64,000 bases of DNA. Source: Amycolatopsis rubida. GTDB lineage: Bacteria > Actinomycetota > Actinomycetes > Mycobacteriales > Pseudonocardiaceae. Of this stretch, positions 18,235 to 26,949 are shown piece after piece. Below the pieces are notes generated by a model that was given only the letters and a program-made list of their open reading frames with translations, did no database searches and had not been told where the DNA came from. The stretch's first letter is position 1; every line of letters begins with the position of its first letter. The DNA is taken from the NCBI RefSeq assembly GCF_900115345.1, contig NZ_FOWC01000009.1, forward strand, positions 310,001-374,000, given 5' to 3'. The translations under genes and the position numbers were made by a program.

Positions 18235-19785
18235 GCGGTAGAAGCCGATTCCCTGTGCTTGCCAGCGTGGCGCTTGCTTGGCGATTCGTTCCCGATATCC
18301 GTCCCAGGTTCGGGACGCTCGCGGCGACCAGCCGATTTCCGCGACGCCGGGCAGGCGCGGGAAGGCCATGTACTCGATGTCGTCGCCGGTCCGGATGGTT
18401 TCCGTCCACAGTGGAGCTTCGACACCGGCGACCGACTTCTCCTCGACACCGGGAACGAGCGTCGCCGGGTCCCATTCGTAGGCGTCGCGGACTTCGACCA
18501 GGCCGGCCCAATCCTGGCCCAGTTTCGTCGATTCGGTGTACTTCATGTCGAGATAAGCGTGGTTGGCGGGCGACATGATGAACTTGTTCCCGCGCGCCGC
18601 GGCGGCGGCCATGTCCTCGTTCGGGCCGCCCTGGTCCCAGTACTGCGGTACGGCGGACGTCGGCAGCGGCGTCTTCACGATTTCGTGCCAGCCGGTGATC
18701 AGCTTGCCGTACTTGGCGACCATCGGGCTCACCTTCTCGTAGAAGGTTTTGTAGTCCTCGGCGGACGTCGAATGTGCTTCGTCGCCGCCGATGCTGAGGT
18801 ATTCGCCCGGCGTGATCGCGGCGAGCTCGCGGATCACATCCGCCACGAATCGGTACGTCGTAGGCGAATTGATGCACAGCGAGCTGTAGCCGACCTCGAT
18901 GTCGGTGCGCGGCGGGACGGCGACCCCGTCGCAGTTCAGCTCCGCGTACACCGACTGCGCGGCGTTCGTGTGTCCGGGCATGTCGATTTCCGGCACGACC
19001 GTCACGTGGCGGCTCGCGGCGTAGGCGATGATGTCGCGGTACTGCTCCTGCGTGTAGTAACCGCCCGGGTCGCCGTAGGCCGCGGTCTTTCCGCCTTCGG
19101 TCGCCAGCCGCGGCCAGCTCTTGATCTCGATGCGCCAGCCCTGGTCGTCGGTGAGGTGCAGGTGCAGCGTGTTGATCTTGTACTGGACGATCTGGTCGAT
19201 GTACTTCTTCACCTGCGTTGGTGTGAAGAAGTGCCGCGCGACGTCGAGCATCGCGCCGCGGTGGGCGAAGCGCGGGTAGTCGAGAACGCTGCCGCCCGCG
19301 ATCGTCCACGTGCGGTGCTGCACGGTCTTCGCCTCGATCGCTGACGGCAGCAGCTGCCGCAGCGACTGGACGCCCGTGAACAGCCCGGCGGAGGTGTTGG
19401 CGCGCAGCCGGACGCCGTTCTTCGTGACATCGAGCTGGTACCCCTCGTCGCCGACGCGCGGGTCGGCGTGGCCTAGGTCGAGCGAAATCGCGGACAATCC
19501 CGGGCTCACCGGGACGACCGGCAGCGGGAAGCCGGTCGCGGGCCGCAGCAGGCCGCGCAGGTACGCGGCGACCTCGCCGGTGCCGTGCCCGGCGCGGATC
19601 ACGGTCAGCGGCGTGAGCCGGAAGGTGGCGTCCGCCTTCGCCACGGCGTGCACCGGCACCGGTACGAGATCGGTGACCTGCCGTTCGCTGGGCGCGGGAG
19701 TCGCCGCGGCAGGCCCGGGCACTCCCACCGCGGCGAGCCCGAGCACGGTCACCCCAAGCACGGCCCTGGACAGGGTCTTCCTCAC
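18211..19785 (-). CDS. secreted beta-N-acetylhexosaminidase, GH20
   Basis: 524 residues; releases GlcNAc from chito-oligosaccharide ends. A signal peptide ends near AAATPAP (about 29). The N-terminal GH20b domain (about 38-165) is followed by the GH20 barrel with LHLHLTDDQGWR, PEIDMPGH and the catalytic pair Asp335-Glu336 in GGDEAH. GTG 19785 is preceded by GGAGGT at 5 bases; the longer frame upstream is the dispersed repeat. A dre-like site upstream (19825-19840) suggests GlcNAc control. Confidence 0.95.
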   Translation of the reverse strand: MRKTLSRAVLGVTVLGLAAVGVPGPAAATPAPSERQVTDLVPVPVHAVAKADATFRLTPLTVIRAGHGTGEVAAYLRGLLRPATGFPLPVVPVSPGLSAISLDLGHADPRVGDEGYQLDVTKNGVRLRANTSAGLFTGVQSLRQLLPSAIEAKTVQHRTWTIAGGSVLDYPRFAHRGAMLDVARHFFTPTQVKKYIDQIVQYKINTLHLHLTDDQGWRIEIKSWPRLATEGGKTAAYGDPGGYYTQEQYRDIIAYAASRHVTVVPEIDMPGHTNAAQSVYAELNCDGVAVPPRTDIEVGYSSLCINSPTTYRFVADVIRELAAITPGEYLSIGGDEAHSTSAEDYKTFYEKVSPMVAKYGKLITGWHEIVKTPLPTSAVPQYWDQGGPNEDMAAAAARGNKFIMSPANHAYLDMKYTESTKLGQDWAGLVEVRDAYEWDPATLVPGVEEKSVAGVEAPLWTETIRTGDDIEYMAFPRLPGVAEIGWSPRASRTWDGYRERIAKQAPRWQAQGIGFYRSPQVDWK

Positions 19786-19824
19786 GGCATACCTCCGGTC
19801 GCGTCGCGGAGAAGGCGGACTCCA

Positions 19825-19840
19825 AGAGGTATAGACCACT
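19825..19840. promoter_or_regulatory. DasR-like (dre) site before the GH20 gene
   Basis: AGAGGTATAGACCACT matches the 16-bp dre form ATTGGTCTAGACCACT at 13 positions, with the right half intact. It lies 40 bases upstream of the hexosaminidase start codon. Together with the site at 11088 it links chitin-degrading enzymes in this window. Confidence 0.5.
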
Positions 19841-19911
19841 ACCCGGGAGGCTGACAACGCCCGAAAGGGTCGGCCGGTGCCGGATGTCCCGTTCGCCGGG
19901 ATGCCCGCAGT

Positions 19912-20116
19912 GCACCCGATGCCGCATTGGGTGCGTGGCATCGGGCCGGGTCGCGTGGTCTCGCCAGGGTTCCCCTCACAGACGTTCGCGCCAGCCCGGC
20001 CGGGGTCAGCGGCAAGGGGCAGCTTCGCGCACTGCGGCCGCGCGGCTTCAGGAGCAGAAAAGCCGCCCGGCGCGTCTCGCCGCCCACCACGCCACCGAGA
20101 AAACCGCATTGGGCGG
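19912..20116. repeat. dispersed intergenic repeat, copy A
   Basis: About 205 bases fill the gap between the hexosaminidase promoter and the 3' end of the acyl-CoA synthetase gene. It begins with the motif GATGCCGCATTGGGTGCG and ends with ACCGCATTGGGCGG. The inner part (about 19943-20082) is a close reverse complement of 50281-50402. No gene is evident in it. Confidence 0.75.
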
Positions 20117-20119
20117 TCC

Positions 20120-21994
20120 TCAGGGCCGCAGGATCGCCCGCAGCGCGTCGAGCACCGACGGGTCCTCGATCGTCGACGGAACCGCCTCGTCACGACCGTC
20201 GGCGATCCCGCGCATCGTCTTGCGCAGGATCTTCCCCGAGCGCGTCTTCGGCAGCGCATTGACCACGGAGACGTCCCGGAACGCCGCCACCGGCCCGATG
20301 TCCCGGCGAACCAGCGCCACCAGCTCGTCCCGCAACTGCTCCTCGGGCACCTCCACGCCGGACTTCAGCACCACGAAACCGCGCGGCACCTGACCCTTCA
20401 GCTGGTCCGCGACCCCGATGACCGCGCACTCCGCGACCGCTGGATGCGACGCCAGCACGGCCTCCATCGAGCCGGTCGAGAGCCGGTGCCCGGCCACGTT
20501 GATCACGTCGTCGGTGCGGCCCATGACGAACAGGTAGCCGTCCTCGTCGAGGTAGCCCGAATCGCCGGTCAGGTAGTAGCCGGGGTAGCGCGACAGGTAC
20601 GCCTCGCGGTAGCGCTCGTCGTCACCCCAGAGCGTCGGCAGCGAACCCGGCGGCAGCGGCAGTTTCAGCGCGATCGCGCCCTCGCGGCCTGCCGGCAGTT
20701 CCTCGCCCGCCTGGTCAAGAATGCGCACGTCCCAGCCGGGCACCGGTTTCGTCGCCGAGCCGGGTTTGACCGGCATCGGTTCGAGCCCGCGCGGGTTGGC
20801 CGCGATCGGCCAGCCGGTTTCGGTCTGCCACCAGTGGTCGACGACCGGCGTGCCGAGGATGTCGTGCGCCCAGTGGTAGGTCTCCGGGTCGAGCCGCTCG
20901 CCCGCCATGAACAGGGTGCGGAACTGGGCCAGGTCGTACTTCTTGAGCTCGTCCGCGTCCGGGTCCACCTTCTTCACCGCGCGCAACGCGGTCGGCGCGG
21001 TGAACAGCGCCTGCACGCCGTGCTCGGAGATGACCCGCCAGAACGCACCCGCGTCCGGAGTCCCGACGGGTTTTCCTTCGTACAGCACGGTTGTCGCGCC
21101 GACCAGCAGCGGCGCGTAGACGATGTACGAATGCCCGACGACCCAGCCGACGTCGGAAGCCGTCCACCAGACGTCCCCGGCGTGGATGTCGTACAGCGCG
21201 CCCATCGACCACGCGAGCGCGACCGCGTGCCCGCCCGTGTCGCGCACGACGCCCTTCGGGCGCCCGGTGGTGCCGGACGTGTAGAGGATGTACAGCGGGT
21301 CAGTCGCCTTCACCGGAACCGGATCCACCGGGTCGGCGTCGGCGACGAGGCCGGTCCAGTCGAGGTCGGCGCCCGACAGTTCCGCGCGCGCCTGCTCGCG
21401 CTGGAACACCACGACGTGCTCCGGCTGGTGCTCAGTGGTTTCGAGAGCGGCGTCGATGATCGGCTTGTACTCGACGACCCGGGCCGGCTCGATCCCGCAC
21501 GACGCGGCGAGGATCAGCTTCGGCTTGGCGTCTTCGATCCGCGCGGCCAGTTCCTTCGGCGCGAACCCGCCGAACACCACGGAGTGCACCGCGCCGATCC
21601 GCGCGCAGGCGAGCATCGCGATGACGGCCTGCGGGATCATCGGCAGATAGAGGATCACGCGGTCGCCGCGGGTCACCCCGAGCGACGCGAGCGCGCCGGC
21701 GAAGGTCGCGACCTCGTCGCGCAACTCGGCATAGGTGTAGCGGCGTTTGCGTCCGGTGACCGGCGAATCCCAGATCAGCGCGTCCTGTGCGCCGCGGCCG
21801 CCGTCCGCGTGCCGGTCGAGCGCGTTGTAGGAGGTGTTCAGCTCGCCGTCGGGATACCAGCGGTAGAACGGCGCGGCGGACGAGTCGAGCGCGCGGGTGG
21901 GCCGCTGCGTCCAGTCGATCGCCCGGGCCGCTTCGAGCCAGAACCGCTCCGGGTCGTCCAGGCTGCGCCGATAAGTCTCGGTGTACGCGCCCAC
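20120..21994 (-). CDS. prpE: acyl-CoA synthetase, probably propionate-CoA ligase
   Basis: 624 residues, AMP-forming ligase making propionyl-CoA (or acetyl-CoA) from acid, ATP and CoA. The P-loop motif YTSGTTGRPKG (238-248) continues VVRDTGGHAVAL, a PrpE-like signature. WWTASDVGWVVGHSYIVYAP and the catalytic Lys588 in SGKILRKTMRG are present. GTG 21994 has AAGGAG 5 bases upstream. Acs is the alternative; the shorter length and the VRD-GGH motif favour PrpE. The catalytic lysine is a possible acetylation site by family analogy. Confidence 0.88.
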   Translation of the reverse strand: MGAYTETYRRSLDDPERFWLEAARAIDWTQRPTRALDSSAAPFYRWYPDGELNTSYNALDRHADGGRGAQDALIWDSPVTGRKRRYTYAELRDEVATFAGALASLGVTRGDRVILYLPMIPQAVIAMLACARIGAVHSVVFGGFAPKELAARIEDAKPKLILAASCGIEPARVVEYKPIIDAALETTEHQPEHVVVFQREQARAELSGADLDWTGLVADADPVDPVPVKATDPLYILYTSGTTGRPKGVVRDTGGHAVALAWSMGALYDIHAGDVWWTASDVGWVVGHSYIVYAPLLVGATTVLYEGKPVGTPDAGAFWRVISEHGVQALFTAPTALRAVKKVDPDADELKKYDLAQFRTLFMAGERLDPETYHWAHDILGTPVVDHWWQTETGWPIAANPRGLEPMPVKPGSATKPVPGWDVRILDQAGEELPAGREGAIALKLPLPPGSLPTLWGDDERYREAYLSRYPGYYLTGDSGYLDEDGYLFVMGRTDDVINVAGHRLSTGSMEAVLASHPAVAECAVIGVADQLKGQVPRGFVVLKSGVEVPEEQLRDELVALVRRDIGPVAAFRDVSVVNALPKTRSGKILRKTMRGIADGRDEAVPSTIEDPSVLDALRAILRP

Positions 21995-22211
21995 GTGGTC
22001 TCCTTTGACTTCAGCCGGCCGGATCTGCCCTCATAATGGCCTTTCCCCCGGCGGAACGCAGGTCAGCGAGGTCAGGCGACATCGATGCGGCGGATCACGA
22101 TCCCGGCGCGACCCGGCAACCTCGCGAAGGCCGTGTGCGTCCTAAGCTGGACCGTGGGGAACGGCCGCGCAGCGGCACGAAGACAACACTGACAGTGAGG
22201 GGAACCAGCCG

Positions 22212-23933
22212 GTGAGCGGAATCGCGAGCGCGCTGCTCTCGCTCGCGCACACCTTGTTCGGCCCGGGGTTCTGCCCCGGCGACTGGGTGTGGGCGACGAC
22301 CACAGCGGGTGCGCTCGTCGCGCTCTTCCCGGCGGCCGGGGCGCTGATCGTGGCGATCGTCCGCAAGGGGACCGGCAACCGGTACGACGCGACGACGCTC
22401 ACCGTGTTCGGGCTCATCGGCGTGGTCAGCGTGCTGGTGCTGCCGTGGCTGATGGCCTCGGGCATCTCGGAGACCTTCCGCGCGGCCAACGCGGGTAGCG
22501 CGAGCGGGCTGTCCGCCTCCGAAACCGCCAAGCTGAGCACGAACTACTGCTCGTTCATCGGCGTGCAGAAGACCTACCTCGGCGGCGGGCCGAACGTCTT
22601 CGAGACGCTCTTCTACCCGCGCGGCCTCAAGCTGTCCTACGCGCTGTACCTGCTCGCCTTCACCGTGCTGCCGGTCGGCTCGCTGCTGTTCGTGATGCTG
22701 CAGGCGCGCACCGCCTTCCGCCGCGGGCCGAAGTGGCCGTCGCGGTTCTTCTGGATTCCCTTCGTGGTCATGGCGGTCGCGACCTCGGGCATGTCGGCCA
22801 ACACCGCCGTGCACTTCTGGCTCGGGTTCCTTCCGTTCAGCATCCTGGGACTGATCCCGGTCGCGCTGGTCGGCCCGCCGCCGTGGTCGGTGATCAACCG
22901 GCCGGAGCCGCGCCGCGACGAACCGCCCGCCGCGCCGCCGCCGTCGCGCCGGGAGCAGCTGCCGCCGCCTCCGCCGCCGCAGAACAAGCAGTACCCGGCC
23001 ACCGCGCTGGCGTCCGCTCCGGAGCCACCGCCCGCCGGGATGCTGGCCGCCGCGCCCGGCGCGATCCCGCCGCCGCCCGGTTCGCGCAACGCGGGCAGCA
23101 GCCGGTACCGGCGCGTCCGCCAGCTCGGGCACGGCGGGTTCGGCACGGTCTGGGAAGCCGTCGACACGCAGCTCAACCGCACTGTCGCGCTCAAGATCGC
23201 GCACGCGCCCGACCGCGACACCGAGGAGCGCATGCAGCGCGAGGCGCGGGCGCTGGCCGTGGTGAACCACCCGAACTGCGTCCGCGTGTACGACCTGGTC
23301 GAGGAACCGGACGGGCTCGCGCTCGTCATGGAGTACCTCCAGGGCCGACCGCTCGCCGAGGTGGTCGACGGACAGGGCCCGATCGACGACGTCGCCGCCG
23401 GACGGCTGTGGTCGACGATGGCGGGCGCGCTGGTCGCGGCGCACGAGCGGGGCGTGCTGCACCGCGACGTGAAGCCGTCCAACGTCATCCTCGACCCGGC
23501 GGGCATCGCGCACCTCATCGACTTCGGCATCGCCCGCAGCCAGGGCGACTCCAAGATGACCGCCACCGGAATGATGATCGGCACGCCCGATTTCGTCGCG
23601 CCGGAACAGGCGATGGGCTCCCCGGCCAGCCCGGCGTCGGACGCCTGGCAGCTCGCCGCCACGGTCAGCTACGCGCTGTCCGGCCAGCCGCCGCGCGGCA
23701 CCCGCGAGACGCCGATGGCCGCGCTGATGGCCGCGGCGCGGGCCGATCCGGTCACGCACCTGCCGCAGCGTTCAGTGCACGCGCGGATCCTGGCGGCCTC
23801 GCTGGACCCGGAGCCGCGCCGCCGCCCGACGCTGAACTCGGTGCGGCGCGAGGTCGACGGCTGGCTGAGCCGGGCGGGCAAGGCGCTTGACGGGCCGGTT
23901 ACGCAGATCGTGCCCCGCCGCTCACCCCGTTGA
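22212..23933 (+). CDS. serine/threonine protein kinase with N-terminal membrane domain
   Basis: 573 residues. Four to five hydrophobic segments occupy about 27-225, a Pro/Ala-rich linker 226-295, and the kinase domain is C-terminal (about 297-560). Visible motifs are GHGGFGTVWEA, Lys328 in VALK, HRDVKPSN with Asp419, DFG at 437 and VAPEQ. Actinobacterial kinases usually have the kinase first and the membrane anchor after it, so the order is reversed here. The GTG has GAGGGG upstream; a -10 (TAAGCT) near 22142 suggests a leader of about 60 bases. Confidence 0.92.
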   Translation: MSGIASALLSLAHTLFGPGFCPGDWVWATTTAGALVALFPAAGALIVAIVRKGTGNRYDATTLTVFGLIGVVSVLVLPWLMASGISETFRAANAGSASGLSASETAKLSTNYCSFIGVQKTYLGGGPNVFETLFYPRGLKLSYALYLLAFTVLPVGSLLFVMLQARTAFRRGPKWPSRFFWIPFVVMAVATSGMSANTAVHFWLGFLPFSILGLIPVALVGPPPWSVINRPEPRRDEPPAAPPPSRREQLPPPPPPQNKQYPATALASAPEPPPAGMLAAAPGAIPPPPGSRNAGSSRYRRVRQLGHGGFGTVWEAVDTQLNRTVALKIAHAPDRDTEERMQREARALAVVNHPNCVRVYDLVEEPDGLALVMEYLQGRPLAEVVDGQGPIDDVAAGRLWSTMAGALVAAHERGVLHRDVKPSNVILDPAGIAHLIDFGIARSQGDSKMTATGMMIGTPDFVAPEQAMGSPASPASDAWQLAATVSYALSGQPPRGTRETPMAALMAAARADPVTHLPQRSVHARILAASLDPEPRRRPTLNSVRREVDGWLSRAGKALDGPVTQIVPRRSPR

Positions 23934-23937
23934 CGCT

Positions 23938-23979
23938 CGTGAGCGTTGATCACGGTGCGCACCGTGATCAACACTCACG
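23938..23979. terminator. 20-bp hairpin between convergent genes
   Basis: Arms 23938-23957 and 23960-23979 pair over 20 positions with a single mismatch (23944/23973) and a 2-base gap. It starts 5 bases after the kinase stop and overlaps the end of the convergent methyltransferase gene, so it can act for both. Its arm CGTGAGCGTTGATCACGGTG resembles the hairpin at 30579-30624. Confidence 0.75.
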
Positions 23980-24541
23980 ACGGCCGCACCGCGGAAAACT
24001 CCAGCCGCTTCCGCTCCACCCGCACCCGCACCTGCTCAAACCCCGCCGTCGCCAACCGCCCCGGCAGGGCTTCCGCGTCGAGGACGTTCATCGTGTCCCC
24101 GATGTGCAGCAGCCGGAATCCGAAGCTGAGCTGGCTGTCCACCCCGCAATAGGTGCCGCCGGGCCGCAGCACCCGGAACGCTTCGGCGAAGATCCGGTCC
24201 TGAAGTTCGTCGGTCGGCACGTGGTGCAGCATCGTGAAGCACACGACCGCGGAGAACCGGCCGTCCTCGAACGGCATTTCCGCGCCGCTGCCCTCGACGA
24301 TGTCCGCCCGGTCCCCGTATTTCTCCTGCAACAGCCGGGTCGACGCGGGGTCGATTTCGAGCGCGGTCAGCTGCGGGAGAGCGTCGACCAGCACCCGCGT
24401 GGTGGCCCCGAAACCCGGCCCGATTTCCAGCACGTCGTCGCCCAGGTCGAAGCGGGCGAGCCAGTCCGGCAGCACCTCGGCCACCGCGGCGGCCCATTTT
24501 TCCGAGCTGCAGAGCTTGCGGTGCATCAGGTTCATCGGCAT
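23975..24541 (-). CDS. class I SAM-dependent methyltransferase
   Basis: 188 residues. Methyltransf_11/UbiE-like fold with motif I VLEIGPGFG (37-45), an acidic end to strand 2 (LTALEIDPAS), and CFTMLHHVP followed by FRVLRPGGTYCGVD. The substrate is unknown. TAGCGT (24549-24554) ends 7 bases before the ATG, so it is probably leaderless. Divergent from the AraC regulator with a 55-base shared promoter region. Confidence 0.85.
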   Translation of the reverse strand: MPMNLMHRKLCSSEKWAAAVAEVLPDWLARFDLGDDVLEIGPGFGATTRVLVDALPQLTALEIDPASTRLLQEKYGDRADIVEGSGAEMPFEDGRFSAVVCFTMLHHVPTDELQDRIFAEAFRVLRPGGTYCGVDSQLSFGFRLLHIGDTMNVLDAEALPGRLATAGFEQVRVRVERKRLEFSAVRPS

Positions 24542-24548
24542 GGTCCCG

Positions 24549-24554
24549 ACGCTA
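24549..24554 (-). promoter_or_regulatory. -10 box TAGCGT of the methyltransferase
   Basis: On the minus strand TAGCGT lies 7 bases before the ATG at 24541. Confidence 0.4.
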
Positions 24555-24582
24555 GGGACGAGCCGCGCTGACCGGAAGACGA

Positions 24583-24588
24583 TAGGCT
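24583..24588 (+). promoter_or_regulatory. -10 box TAGGCT of the AraC gene
   Basis: TAGGCT lies 8 bases before the ATG at 24597; no Shine-Dalgarno is present. Confidence 0.5.
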
Positions 24589-24596
24589 GTCACCTC

Positions 24597-25376
24597 ATGT
24601 CGCAGTACGGTCAAACCGGCGCGATGCTGCTCGGCGACCTCCCGATCGCGGCCGGAGCCTGGTTCCCCTGGCACGAACATCCGGCGCACCAGCTGGTCTG
24701 GGCCGCGCGCGGGGTCGCCGCGGTGATGGTCGGCGACGCGCAGTGGGTGCTGCCGTCCACGCGCGCGCTCTGGATCCCGGTCGGCGTCCGGCATCGCACC
24801 GGCGCGGCCGGGAACGTCGAGCTGCGCGGTATCTACGCCGATCCCGAACAGTGCCCGGTCGACTGGCCGTCGCCGCGAATCGTCATCGTCCGGCCGTTGC
24901 TGCGGGAGCTGCTGGAGCACCTGTCCGCGGACGGCATCGGCGACGACGCCCGCCGCCGTGCCGAAGCCGTCGCGTTCGATCTGCTGGAGCCGATGGACGT
25001 GGCGCCGATCGTCGTCCCGGTGCCTGCCGATCCACGAGCGCGGGACGTCGCCGACGCGGTGCTCGCCGACCCCGCCGACTCGCGCAGCCTGGCCGAGCTC
25101 GGCCGGGAAGTCGGTGCGAGCGAGCGGACGCTGTCCCGCGCGTTCGTCCGCGACTGCCGGATGACGTTCGGGACCTGGCGCACGCAAGCGCGGATGCGCG
25201 CGGCATTGCCGTTGCTGGCGCGGGGAACGCCGATGACGACCGTCGCGCACCGGGTCGGATACGCGACGGCGAGCGCGTTCGTCGCCGCCTTCCGCCGGGC
25301 GGTCGGAGTGCCGCCGGGCGCCTACTTCAGCGCCACGAAGGCAGCCACATTTCCGCCTGCCAATGGGCGTTCGTGA
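24597..25376 (+). CDS. AraC-family transcriptional regulator with cupin domain
   Basis: 259 residues. N-terminal cupin-like sensor (PWHEHPAHQLVWAARG) and C-terminal double HTH (about 150-245) with LAELGREVGASERTLSRAF and MTTVAHRVGYATASAFVAAF. Start ATG 24597 follows a TAGGCT -10 box at leaderless spacing; the longer open frame is antisense to the methyltransferase. The 3' end overlaps the convergent pmt gene by 50 bases. It may control the divergent methyltransferase. Confidence 0.9.
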   Translation: MSQYGQTGAMLLGDLPIAAGAWFPWHEHPAHQLVWAARGVAAVMVGDAQWVLPSTRALWIPVGVRHRTGAAGNVELRGIYADPEQCPVDWPSPRIVIVRPLLRELLEHLSADGIGDDARRRAEAVAFDLLEPMDVAPIVVPVPADPRARDVADAVLADPADSRSLAELGREVGASERTLSRAFVRDCRMTFGTWRTQARMRAALPLLARGTPMTTVAHRVGYATASAFVAAFRRAVGVPPGAYFSATKAATFPPANGRS

Positions 25377-26895
25377 TCGGGATGCCATTGAGGACCGGCC
25401 ACAGCCAGGCGAAGTTCGCGACCACCAGCCCGACGTAGAGCGAGACGACGAGCAGACCGGTGCCCCGGCGTTCGAATCCGCGTTTGGCGCTGCCGAGGAT
25501 CTGCCCGAGGGCCAGCACCAGGCCGAGCACCAGGAACGGGGCCATCGGCGTGGCGTAGAAGAAGTACATCTGCCGGTCGATGTTGGTGAACCAGGGCAGG
25601 TAGCCGGCGAAGTAGGCGGTCAGCACGGCGGCGTAGCGCCAGTCCGCGCGGAAGAACCAGCGCCACAGACCCCAGCCGAGCATCGGGACGGCCAGCCACC
25701 ACATCGCGGGGGTGCCGATCAGCATCGTCGCGCCAAGGCAGCGCGATTCGCCGCAGCCGGTGACGTTGCCGTCGTAGTAGTAGAGCATCGGCCGCAGGCC
25801 CATCGGCCAGGTCCACGGCTTCGACTCCCACGGATGCGGATTGTCCTTGGGCGTCAGCAGGGTTTCGTGGAAATGCAGCACGTTGGCGGTGTAGCTGCCG
25901 AGCGAGCGCAGCGCGGGCGGGATCCAGCCGAACATGCCCGGGCCGAGGTTCTTGATCTCGGTGTAGTGCCGGTCGGTCGCGGTCTCGCTGGCGAACCACG
26001 CCCAGTACGCCGCCAGGTACATCAGCACCGGCACGACGAGGATCGCCCACAGCGCGGGCGCGACGTCGCGCCGGATCGTGCCGACCCACGGCCGCCGCAC
26101 GCCCGCCGCACGCCGGGCCGCGACGTCGAAGAACACGGTGAGCAGGCCGAACGCCGCGATGTAGTACAGCGCCGACCATTTGACACCGAAGGTCAGGCCG
26201 ATCATCAGCCCGGCCGCGAACCGCCACCACCGGAAGCCGAGCTTCGGCCCCCACTGCGATTCGCCGATCCAGCCCTCGCGCACCGCGACGGCCAGCCGCT
26301 GCCGAACCTGGTCGCGGTCGCAGAGCACGCAGGCGAACGCGGCGAGGACGAAGAACGCGATGAAGATGTCGAGCATCCCCATCCGCGACTGCAGGTGCAG
26401 CACGCCGTCGCAGATCACCAGCACGCCCGCGATACCGCCGAGCAGCGTCGAGCGGGTCAGCCTGCGTGCGATGCGCACGGTGAGCAGCACGATCAGCGTG
26501 CCGGCCACGGCCGACATCAGCCGCCAGCCCCAGCCGTTGTAGCCGAAGAGCCACTCGCCGAAGGCGATGAAGTCCTTGGCCAGCGGCGGGTGCACGATCA
26601 GCTCGTACCCGGCGTTGTCCTCGTACCCGCCGTTGCGCAACATCTGCGCGGCCTGGGGCACGTAGTGCTTCTCGTCGAAGACGGGACTGCCGTGGTCAGT
26701 GGGCAGGCCCAGATTCTGCAGCCGGACAACGCCGCCGATCACGGTCAGCACGATCGTGACGATCCAGCCGCGCAGCCGGTCGGCGGGCATGGCCCGGCCG
26801 AGCAAGGTGGCTTCGCGGTCGGTCGGGGGACGGCGCGCGTCGACCGGGTCCGGCCGCACGCTCTCGTCGTCGGCACGGGTCAGCAGCGCGGTCAC
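25327..26895 (-). CDS. pmt: protein O-mannosyltransferase
   Basis: 522 residues; transfers mannose from polyprenyl-phosphate-mannose to Ser/Thr of exported proteins at the membrane (GT39). The first extracytoplasmic loop has the catalytic VFDEKHYVPQA (Asp74-Glu75), and about ten hydrophobic segments follow. GTG 26895 lies 8 bases after TACTAT. The pair with divergent rsmI is the same as Rv1002c-Rv1003. Length is close to the mycobacterial enzyme. Confidence 0.93.
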   Translation of the reverse strand: MTALLTRADDESVRPDPVDARRPPTDREATLLGRAMPADRLRGWIVTIVLTVIGGVVRLQNLGLPTDHGSPVFDEKHYVPQAAQMLRNGGYEDNAGYELIVHPPLAKDFIAFGEWLFGYNGWGWRLMSAVAGTLIVLLTVRIARRLTRSTLLGGIAGVLVICDGVLHLQSRMGMLDIFIAFFVLAAFACVLCDRDQVRQRLAVAVREGWIGESQWGPKLGFRWWRFAAGLMIGLTFGVKWSALYYIAAFGLLTVFFDVAARRAAGVRRPWVGTIRRDVAPALWAILVVPVLMYLAAYWAWFASETATDRHYTEIKNLGPGMFGWIPPALRSLGSYTANVLHFHETLLTPKDNPHPWESKPWTWPMGLRPMLYYYDGNVTGCGESRCLGATMLIGTPAMWWLAVPMLGWGLWRWFFRADWRYAAVLTAYFAGYLPWFTNIDRQMYFFYATPMAPFLVLGLVLALGQILGSAKRGFERRGTGLLVVSLYVGLVVANFAWLWPVLNGIPITNAHWQAEMWLPSWR

Positions 26896-26903
26896 GGGGC
26901 CCG

Positions 26904-26909
26904 ATAGTA
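26904..26909 (-). promoter_or_regulatory. -10 box TACTAT of pmt
   Basis: Minus-strand TACTAT ends 8 bases before the GTG at 26895, consistent with a leaderless or near-leaderless mRNA. Confidence 0.4.
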
Positions 26910-26936
26910 CGGCCTGATCCACCGGTGGCGTCTGGT

Positions 26937-26942
26937 TAGGCT
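26937..26942 (+). promoter_or_regulatory. -10 box TAGGCT of rsmI
   Basis: TAGGCT lies 7 bases before the ATG at 26950, with no ribosome-binding site. Confidence 0.55.
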
Positions 26943-26949
26943 GACTGCC

